This document shows, piece by piece, positions 8,178 to 12,860 of a DNA stretch of 12,860 nucleotides (position 1 is the first letter of the stretch; the number at the start of each line of letters is the position of its first letter). Origin of the DNA: Paracoccus sp. (in: a-proteobacteria) (GTDB lineage Bacteria; Pseudomonadota; Alphaproteobacteria; Rhodobacterales; Rhodobacteraceae); assembly GCA_031178645.1 (NCBI GenBank), contig JAPSIP010000018.1, positions 1 to 12,860 of the forward strand, in the 5' to 3' direction. A program made the position numbers and the translations under genes. The notes beneath the pieces are model-generated. The model was not told where the DNA came from, did no database searches, and saw only the letters and a list, made by a program, of their open reading frames with translations.

Positions 8178-8201
8178 GGGCCGACCCCAGGGGATCGGCC
8201 C
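8178..8201 (-). terminator. Hairpin downstream of cycA
   Basis: GGGCCGA (8178-8184) pairs with TCGGCCC (8195-8201), and a further three G-C pairs close above a single bulged base. It begins 24 nt past the cycA stop and ends two bases before the FNR box. No real U tract follows on the minus strand, so it may be a weak terminator or an RNA 3'-end protector. It would insulate uspA from cycA transcription. Confidence 0.5.
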
Positions 8202-8224
8202 GACCAGGAACAGGCGCGGCTGCG

Positions 8225-8653
8225 TTACTGTGTCGCAGGCGACGCGCTGGCCAGATAGGCCGCGATATCGGCCTGGTTCTTGTTCAGCTTGAAGGTCATC
8301 TTCGTGCGGGCCGAGGTGTCGCCCGTCTTTTCCTGCACGAACTTGTTCGGATCGGTGATGTAGGCGGCCAGATCCTCCTGGGTCCAGACCTCGCCCGCGT
8401 CCTTCAGCGCGATCAGCGCCTCGGAATACTTGTAGCCTTCCTGGGCTGCGGCGGGGCGGCCCACGATGCCATAAAGGTTCGGCCCGGTCGCGCCGCCCTT
8501 CACGATGTCCTCGCCCTCGGGCGACTGGATCATGTGGCAGGCCTTGCACTTGCGGAATTCCTTTTCGCCGACCGTGGCGTCGCCGGCATCCTGTGCCAGG
8601 GCAGGCATGGCCAGGGTTGCACCCATCAGGGCGCCGATGATCGCAAATCTCAT
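8225..8653 (-). CDS. cycA: Periplasmic cytochrome c550 (class I c-type)
   Basis: This is a soluble class I cytochrome c of 142 residues, shuttling electrons in the periplasm between the bc1 complex and oxidases or reductases. A Sec signal peptide (about residues 1-20, cleavage after ALA) leads to the heme motif CKACH, with Cys36, Cys39 and proximal His40. GPNLYGIVGR follows, and the distal ligand is Met119 in TKMTF. The KGGATGPNLYG and NKNQADIAAYLAS segments match Paracoccus c550 as I remember it, but the acidic Gly/Glu-rich tail of the P. denitrificans protein is absent; this one ends SPATQ. ATG 8653 has GAGGAT upstream. A 6-bp inverted repeat lies 14-30 nt before the start. Location near ctaD fits its role as donor to cytochrome aa3. 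It is 103 nt downstream of lipB and probably has its own promoter. Confidence 0.93.
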   Translation of the reverse strand: MRFAIIGALMGATLAMPALAQDAGDATVGEKEFRKCKACHMIQSPEGEDIVKGGATGPNLYGIVGRPAAAQEGYKYSEALIALKDAGEVWTQEDLAAYITDPNKFVQEKTGDTSARTKMTFKLNKNQADIAAYLASASPATQ

Positions 8654-8666
8654 TCTATCCTCGCTA

Positions 8667-8683
8667 TTCCAAAGATCTTGGAA
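8667..8683 (-). repeat. Inverted repeat in the cycA leader
   Basis: TTCCAA (8667-8672), five bases, and TTGGAA (8678-8683) form a perfect dyad 14-30 nt upstream of the cycA ATG, just before GAGGAT. It may be an operator or a small hairpin next to the ribosome-binding site. I do not recognise a specific regulator consensus. Confidence 0.4.
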
Positions 8684-8756
8684 GTCCCAACCAACCTTCT
8701 TAAGCGGGAAAGGTTCGTTTGCCAGCCGTCAGAAGGTCGCATTCGATGAAAATCAC

Positions 8757-9401
8757 CTATCCGAAGATCGTATCGAAGTTCCGCCGCAGCGCCAGATCCA
8801 GATCCATCATGCCGACGGGCAGGCCCAGATCGACCAGGCTGGTGATGCCGTGGCCGCTGATGCCGCAGGGCACAATGCCGCCGTAATGGGACAGGTCGGG
8901 TTCGACATTGATGGCGATGCCGTGAAAGCTGACCCAGCGGCGCAGCTTGACGCCGATGGCCGCGATCTTGTCGTCGCGCGTGCTGCCGTCGGGCAGGGGG
9001 GGCTTGTCGGGACGCGGCACCCAGACGCCCACGCGCCCGTCGCGGATCACGCCGGTGACGCCAAAATCGCCAAGCGCCGCGATCACCCATGCTTCAAGCC
9101 GGGCCACGAAGGCGCGCACGTCGCGACCGCGCCGGTTCAGGTCCAGCATGACATAGACGACCCGCTGGCCCGGCCCGTGATAGGTATATTGCCCGCCCCG
9201 GCCCGTCGCATGGACTGGAAAGCGCGCGTCCAGCAGGTCGCCGCCCTGCGCACTGGTGCCCGCCGTGTAAAGGGGGGGGTGTTCGACCAGCCAGATCAGC
9301 TCGTCCGCGCGGCCTTCGTGGATGGCCGCGACCCGCGCCTCCATGAAGGCCACGGCCTCGTCATAGTCGGTCAGGCCGCTTGCTGTGTTCCAGTCCACCA
9401 T
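8757..9401 (-). CDS. lipB: Octanoyl-[acyl carrier protein]:protein octanoyltransferase
   Basis: LipB moves octanoate from acyl carrier protein to lipoyl domains of pyruvate and 2-oxoglutarate dehydrogenases and of the glycine cleavage H protein, the first step of lipoate synthesis, with LipA following. The protein has 214 residues, the normal length. Diagnostic elements are the substrate-pocket sequence [13 protein letters not shown] (about 67-79), Lys145 in [10 protein letters not shown], and Cys179 in VPCGI. Lys145 and Cys179 correspond to the acyl-transfer pair Lys135/Cys169 in E. coli with a constant offset of ten. [11 protein letters not shown] is also typical. No good Shine-Dalgarno precedes ATG 9401, and the upstream stretch is CG-rich with an 11-base CG run at 9420-9430. 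The gene is divergent from the tRNA-Leu gene. Confidence 0.97.
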   Translation of the reverse strand: MVDWNTASGLTDYDEAVAFMEARVAAIHEGRADELIWLVEHPPLYTAGTSAQGGDLLDARFPVHATGRGGQYTYHGPGQRVVYVMLDLNRRGRDVRAFVARLEAWVIAALGDFGVTGVIRDGRVGVWVPRPDKPPLPDGSTRDDKIAAIGVKLRRWVSFHGIAINVEPDLSHYGGIVPCGISGHGITSLVDLGLPVGMMDLDLALRRNFDTIFG

Positions 9402-9455
9402 GGGCCGGGTCTGGCCTGCCGCGCGCGCGCCGTCAAGCGGGTGCGAGAATCCCCC

Positions 9456-9484
9456 TTTTCAATCCTTCGCGGCTCGGTTATCAC
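9456..9484 (+). promoter_or_regulatory. Candidate promoter of tRNA-Leu
   Basis: TTTTCA (9456-9461), a 17-nt spacer and TATCAC (9479-9484) place a start near 9491, about a dozen bases before the mature tRNA. Each hexamer matches four of six consensus positions. Confidence 0.4.
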
Positions 9485-9502
9485 CCGCCGCACTGCCCGG
9501 AT

Positions 9503-9589
9503 GCGGTCGTGGCGGAATTGGTAGACGCGCAGCGTTGAGGTCGCTGTTCCTTAACCGGAGTGGAAGTTCGAGTCTTCTCGACCGCACCA
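9503..9589 (+). tRNA. tRNA-Leu, anticodon GAG
   Basis: This is an 87-nt class II tRNA with an encoded CCA (9587-9589). The acceptor arms GCGGTCG (9503-9509) and CGACCGC (9579-9585) pair fully, with A as discriminator base. The anticodon stem CAGCG/CGCTG (9530-9534, 9542-9546) holds the loop TTGAGGT with anticodon GAG at 9537-9539, reading CUC and CUU. A D-loop TTGGTAGAC, a variable arm (TTCC...GGAG) and a T-loop TTCGAGT are present, the T-stem closing with one G-T pair. The long variable arm supports leucine identity. It lies divergent from lipB and upstream of ugd, with no obvious terminator before ugd. Confidence 0.96.
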
Positions 9590-9618
9590 TCTTTCCTTTA
9601 CATCCCATCCTAGTAACC

Positions 9619-9632
9619 CGGGCTGCGGCCCG
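9619..9632 (+). repeat. Small hairpin in the ugd leader
   Basis: CGGGC (9619-9623), TGCG and GCCCG (9628-9632) form a 5-bp all-G/C stem ending directly before the first of five in-frame ATGs of ugd. It is eight bases from the GAGG that probably serves the real start, so it could define the edge of the ribosome-binding site. Confidence 0.3.
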
Positions 9633-9650
9633 ATGCGGATGAGGATGATG

Positions 9651-10820
9651 ATGAAGATTGCCGTTGTTGGTCTTGGCTATGTCGGGTTGTCCAACGCCGT
9701 GTTGCTGGCGCAGAATTCGACCGTTGTGGCCCTTGATGTGAACGAGGCCCGCGTGGCCGCCGTTAACGCCCGCCAAAGCCCCATCGAAGATGCCGACATA
9801 TCCCGCTTCCTGGCCGAGCGTGATCTGGACCTGACGGCCACCACCGATGCCGAACAGGCGCTTGGGGGCGCCGACTTCGTCATCGTCGCGACCCCCACCA
9901 ACTACGACCCCAAGACCAACGGCTTCGACACCAGCACGGTCGAGACGGTCATCGCCCTGGCCCGCCGCCATGCGCCCACCACGCCGATTGTCGTGAAATC
10001 CACCATCCCGGTCGGCTTCACCAACCGGATGAGGGCCGAAACGGGCTTTGACGGCATCATCTTCTCGCCCGAGTTCCTGCGCGAAGGGCTGGCGCTGCAC
10101 GACAACCTCCATCCCAGCCGGATCGTGGTGGGCGACACGAACGACACCGCGCAACGCTTTGCCGGGTTGCTGGCGCAGGGCGCGCTTGACCAGAACGTGC
10201 CGGTCCTGTTCACCAACTCGACCGAGGCCGAGGCGATCAAGCTGTTCGCCAACACCTTCCTGGCCATGCGAGTCGCCTTTTTCAACGAACTGGACAGCTA
10301 TGCGCTGATCCACGGCCTTGATTCCCACGCCATCATCCAGGGCGTCGGGCTGGATCCGCGGGTTGGCGACTTCTACAACAACCCGTCCTTCGGCTATGGC
10401 GGCTATTGCCTGCCCAAGGATACCAAGCAGTTGCTGGCGAACTATTCCGCCGTGCCGCAGAACCTGATCGCGGCCATCGTCGATTCGAACCGCACCCGCA
10501 AGGATTTCATCGCCGAACAGATCGTGGCCCGCAATCCGCGGACCGTGGGCATCTATCGCCTGGTGATGAAGGAAGGCTCGGACAATTTCCGGGACAGCGC
10601 GATCCAGGGGATCATGAAGCGGATCAAGGCCAAGGGCATCGGCTGCATCGTCTACGAGCCCGTGCTGCAGGACGATCATTTCTTCCATTCCCCGGTCGAA
10701 CGCGACCTGGCGGCCTTCAAGGCCAAGTCCGACCTGATCATCGCCAACCGCCGCCATGACGACCTGGGCGATGTCGCGGACAAGCTGTTCACCCGAGACC
10801 TGCTGCAACGCGACATATGA
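9651..10820 (+). CDS. ugd: UDP-glucose 6-dehydrogenase
   Basis: The enzyme oxidises UDP-glucose to UDP-glucuronate with two NAD+, in the cytoplasm, supplying uronic acids for capsule, exopolysaccharide or lipopolysaccharide. It has 389 residues, like the short bacterial type (E. coli Ugd 388). The Rossmann motif GLGYVG is at 7-12 and [14 protein letters not shown] at 115-128. SPEFLREG (139-146) contains Glu141, and IKLFANT contains Lys197. The catalytic Cys253 is in [12 protein letters not shown]. Five in-frame ATGs (9633, 9639, 9645, 9648, 9651) crowd the start. I chose 9651 because homologues begin [12 protein letters not shown] and GAGG at 9641-9644 is six bases upstream. The stop overlaps the next start as ATGA, indicating coupling to the methyltransferase. 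It could feed the distant MshEN-glycosyltransferase, but nothing in the sequence shows this. Confidence 0.96.
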   Translation: MKIAVVGLGYVGLSNAVLLAQNSTVVALDVNEARVAAVNARQSPIEDADISRFLAERDLDLTATTDAEQALGGADFVIVATPTNYDPKTNGFDTSTVETVIALARRHAPTTPIVVKSTIPVGFTNRMRAETGFDGIIFSPEFLREGLALHDNLHPSRIVVGDTNDTAQRFAGLLAQGALDQNVPVLFTNSTEAEAIKLFANTFLAMRVAFFNELDSYALIHGLDSHAIIQGVGLDPRVGDFYNNPSFGYGGYCLPKDTKQLLANYSAVPQNLIAAIVDSNRTRKDFIAEQIVARNPRTVGIYRLVMKEGSDNFRDSAIQGIMKRIKAKGIGCIVYEPVLQDDHFFHSPVERDLAAFKAKSDLIIANRRHDDLGDVADKLFTRDLLQRDI

Positions 10821-11974
10821 CCCCGGCTGCCCGGATATCTGCCGCCATCGAGGTTCTGGACCAGGTTCTTGCGGGCCAGCCGGCCGAGCAGGCCCTGCTT
10901 CGCTGGTCGCGATCCAGCCGCTTTGCCGGTTCGGGCGACCGGGCGGCGGTCCGCGACCTCGTGTTCGAGGCATTGCGCTGCCGCGACAGCCACGCGGCCC
11001 TGGGTGGCGCGCTGACGGGCCGGGGGCTGATGATCGGCGGCTTACGTGCGGCGGGGCAGGATCCAGCCCAGCTCTTCACTGGCGAAGGCCATTCCCCGGC
11101 GGCGTTGCGGCCCGAGGAACAGGCAGGTGAGGAACAGGCAGACACGGCTGAAGGCATCCTCGACATTCCTGCCTGGATCCGCCCGCTGTGGGATGCGTCG
11201 CTGGGGCCTGACGCGGAAGCCGTGGCCCGGCAGATGCGCCATCGCGCACCGGTCTGGCTGCGGGTCAACCCCCTCAAGGCCGATGTGGCGGGTCCCATCC
11301 AGGCGCTTGCCGATGACGGCATCGCTGCGGAACCCGACCCGCGCGGGCCGACCGCCCTGCGCGTCACCGCGAACGAACGGCGGCTGTCGCAAAGCCGCGC
11401 CTATGCCGAGGGGCTGGTCGAGCTTCAGGATCTTTCGCCCCAACTGGCCTGCGCCGCCCTGCCGGTCGCGCCGGGCGCGAGGGTTCTGGACTATTGCGCG
11501 GGCGGCGGCGGCAAGAGCCTGGCCGTCGCGGGTCGCGCGCCAGGGCTGATCCTGTCGGCCCATGATGCCGACCCCGCCCGGATGCGCGATCTGCCGCAGC
11601 GGGCCGAGCGGGCGGGTGCGCGCGTCCAATTGGCCACCCATCCGAAAGGCCGCTTCGACCTGGTGATCGCGGATGTTCCTTGTTCGGGATCAGGCACCTG
11701 GCGCCGCACGCCTGATTCGAAATGGCGCCTGACCCAGGGTGCCCTGGACGATCTTGTTGCCCTGCAGGCACGGATCCTGCGCGATGTCGCGCCGCTGGTG
11801 GGGCCCGGAGGCCACCTGGCCTACATGACCTGCTCTCTCCTCGACCCCGAAAACGGTGGGCGGGTGGACCGCTTCCTTGCCGAAAACCCTGCGTTCCGCG
11901 AGGTGTCGCGCCATCGGTGGACGCCGCTGGACGCCAGCGACGGGTTCTTCCTGTCGCTGATGGCCCGCGGATGA
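10817..11974 (+). CDS. RsmB/NOP-family RNA (cytosine-C5) methyltransferase
   Basis: This 385-residue SAM-dependent enzyme methylates C5 of cytosine in RNA, most likely 16S rRNA. The N-terminal part (about 1-65, with [16 protein letters not shown]) resembles the NusB-like RNA-binding domain of RsmB. The catalytic domain has the SAM motif [12 protein letters not shown] (223-234) and the two cysteines of m5C enzymes: Cys289 in [12 protein letters not shown] (motif IV, product release) and Cys339 in [10 protein letters not shown] (motif VI, nucleophile). Residues 90-115 are a Glu/Ala-rich linker. I leave the symbol blank because many alphaproteobacteria carry more than one RsmB-like paralogue and C967 specificity cannot be read here. 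The ATG overlaps the ugd stop by four bases. A hairpin directly follows the stop codon. Confidence 0.92.
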   Translation: MTPAARISAAIEVLDQVLAGQPAEQALLRWSRSSRFAGSGDRAAVRDLVFEALRCRDSHAALGGALTGRGLMIGGLRAAGQDPAQLFTGEGHSPAALRPEEQAGEEQADTAEGILDIPAWIRPLWDASLGPDAEAVARQMRHRAPVWLRVNPLKADVAGPIQALADDGIAAEPDPRGPTALRVTANERRLSQSRAYAEGLVELQDLSPQLACAALPVAPGARVLDYCAGGGGKSLAVAGRAPGLILSAHDADPARMRDLPQRAERAGARVQLATHPKGRFDLVIADVPCSGSGTWRRTPDSKWRLTQGALDDLVALQARILRDVAPLVGPGGHLAYMTCSLLDPENGGRVDRFLAENPAFREVSRHRWTPLDASDGFFLSLMARG

Positions 11975-11991
11975 AGCGCGTGAGCGCGCTT
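11974..11991 (+). terminator. Hairpin at the end of the RNA methyltransferase gene
   Basis: AAGCGCG (11974-11980), loop TGAG, and CGCGCTT (11985-11991) form a perfect 7-bp stem starting on the last base of the stop codon. Only a short T stretch follows, so termination may be partial. It shares CGCTT with a second inverted repeat downstream, so the two stems cannot form at once. Confidence 0.45.
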
Positions 11992-12022
11992 AACGGTCTG
12001 TTAAGCGATGTGGCGCTATCAA
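11987..12022 (+). promoter_or_regulatory. CtrA-type box within a palindrome, plus -10, of the PAS sensor gene
   Basis: CGCTTAAC (11987-11994) and GTTAAGCG (12000-12007) are a perfect 8-bp dyad containing TTAA-CGGTCTG-TTAA (11990-12004), the CtrA consensus spacing. TATCAA at 12017-12022 is a good -10 candidate. A 17-nt spacer places the -35 at 11994-11999, inside the box, which is the usual layout of CtrA-activated promoters. Transcription would begin near 12029, about 26 nt before the ATG. Confidence 0.6.
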
Positions 12023-12054
12023 ACATCCTGAAGGCTTGGAAAAGGGCTAAAGGG

Positions 12055-12860
12055 ATGACCTTGGGGGAAACGCAGTCGGCGGTTTCGCGCAACGCGGCAG
12101 TGGCCTTGCCGCTTCTGATGCTGCCGGTGGTGATCGCCGCCGTTGCGGCCCTGGCCCTGCCGCAAAGCGGATACGGCATCCTGGCATTGGTCATCGGCAC
12201 CATCGCGGTGGCCTGGTACATCCTGGGGGGCGTGATCTCGCTGGGCTATGTGCTGGACCGGCTGGCCGCGAGGCGCGCCCTTGCCTCGATCCGGCACGAG
12301 GTTGCCGCCGCGCCGGAACCGATCTGGATTTGCGATTCGGACGGGTTGGTCGTGATGCAGAACGAGGTGTCGCGCAGCGGCTTCGGCGATATCGCGGGTC
12401 AGAACATCCTGCGGCTGCTGTCACAACTGCGCGCCGATGCGCAGGACGACCTGGGCGGACTGGTCCGGCGCGCGGGCTATGTCGGCTGCGCGGATCTGGC
12501 CCTTGCCTCGGGCGATACGCTGACCCTCAGCCGGGCCGAGGATGCGCCCCTGCAAATCTGGTCCTATCACCGCAGCGGCAGCCAGACCGTTGCGGCCCCG
12601 CTGGCTGCCGAGGAAACGGAGACCGCCGACGATTTCGAGGCGATTCCCGTGGCCCTTCTTCGGATCGCGCCCAACGGCCATATCCGCCGCGCCAACGCCG
12701 CCGCGCGGCGGCTTCTGGGGCCCAGCCTGCCGCAGGGATCGGACACGGTCCATATCGGCAGCCTGCTGGACGGTCCTGGCCGGCCCGCGGGCGAATGGAT
12801 CGCCGAGGCCCATGCCGCGCGCCGCAACGATGGCCGGTCCGAGGTGCTGCGCCTCCGCTC
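12055..12860 (+). CDS. Membrane PAS-domain sensor, N-terminal part (probable histidine kinase, CckA candidate)
   Basis: The frame is open from ATG 12055 to the window edge, giving 268 residues with no stop. AAAGGG (12041-12046) is eight bases upstream of the ATG. Two hydrophobic helices (about 15-36 and 40-64) with a very short periplasmic turn are followed by a cytoplasmic PAS-like segment around 85-175 (PEPIWICDSDGLVVMQN) and a second at about 195-265 (AIPVALLRIAPNGHIRRANA, then a leucine-rich helix). Two helices followed by tandem PAS domains is the arrangement of CckA, the hybrid kinase that controls CtrA through ChpT, and a CtrA-type box covers the predicted -35. The histidine kinase core is outside the window, so kinase function is inferred and CckA identity is tentative. 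Another PAS sensor kinase or a diguanylate cyclase is possible. Confidence 0.7.
   Translation, partial: MTLGETQSAVSRNAAVALPLLMLPVVIAAVAALALPQSGYGILALVIGTIAVAWYILGGVISLGYVLDRLAARRALASIRHEVAAAPEPIWICDSDGLVVMQNEVSRSGFGDIAGQNILRLLSQLRADAQDDLGGLVRRAGYVGCADLALASGDTLTLSRAEDAPLQIWSYHRSGSQTVAAPLAAEETETADDFEAIPVALLRIAPNGHIRRANAAARRLLGPSLPQGSDTVHIGSLLDGPGRPAGEWIAEAHAARRNDGRSEVLRLR

Noticed and set aside
8692..8710. Possible CtrA site upstream of cycA at the TTAA at 8700-8703
   Set aside because: Only one half-site is present; no TTAA occurs seven bases to either side.
9420..9430. Alternating CG run upstream of lipB as a special structure or repeat
   Set aside because: Eleven bases is unremarkable in DNA of this GC content; no function can be supported.
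10318..10331. TTGAT inside ugd as an FNR box
   Set aside because: The matching half ATCAA is absent at the right spacing and the site is deep within coding sequence.
9459..10973. Long minus-strand open frame across tRNA-Leu and ugd
   Set aside because: It would run through a tRNA gene and opposite ugd; the translation resembles no family.

Overview
The window is about 12.9 kb of GC-rich alphaproteobacterial chromosome (roughly two-thirds GC by eye), almost certainly Paracoccus or a close relative in the Rhodobacterales. The main reason is the cytochrome aa3 subunit I at 5821-7497. It has 558 residues, and every heme, copper and proton-channel residue falls at the number I remember for the Paracoccus denitrificans enzyme. 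A c550-type cytochrome lies nearby. Gene packing is dense, no intergenic gap exceeds about 150 bases, and I see no mobile element, phage gene or CRISPR array.

Layout. The 3' end of glnE (+) converges on a large membrane glycosyltransferase (-), and their stop codons overlap inside one CTAG. Upstream of the glycosyltransferase, on the same strand, is carA, which is divergent from yqeY (+). A small DUF3008 gene (+) follows yqeY and converges on a minus-strand respiratory block. Read in the direction of transcription, that block is lipB, cycA (cytochrome c550), uspA, ctaD and a DUF2244 membrane protein. A tRNA-Leu(GAG) gene (+) is divergent from lipB. After it on the plus strand come ugd (UDP-glucose dehydrogenase), an RsmB/NOP-type RNA m5C methyltransferase overlapping ugd by 4 nt, and the first 268 codons of a membrane PAS-domain sensor that runs off the window. 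The sensor is plausibly the cell-cycle kinase CckA.

How it fits together. Most genes are housekeeping: nitrogen control, pyrimidine/arginine precursor synthesis, lipoylation, respiration, UDP-glucuronate supply and RNA modification. cycA and ctaD encode an electron donor and the oxidase core it can serve. The uspA gene between them carries a perfect FNR box, so a low-oxygen response is embedded in an aerobic respiratory cluster.

The part most worth following up is the glycosyltransferase. Its N-terminus holds two 24-residue MshEN-type repeats separated by exactly five residues, the arrangement known to bind c-di-GMP, fused to a BcsA-like GT2 catalytic and membrane module. A perfect CtrA-type box (TTAA-N7-TTAAC) lies just upstream, and a perfect 10-bp RNA hairpin holds the Shine-Dalgarno in its loop and the start codon in its stem. 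The only other TTAA-N7-TTAA site in the window sits over the predicted -35 of the PAS sensor gene. Together these suggest a polysaccharide synthase controlled by CtrA, by RNA structure and by c-di-GMP, sharing a regulator with a nearby sensor kinase. The sequence motifs are directly visible; the regulatory model is inference.
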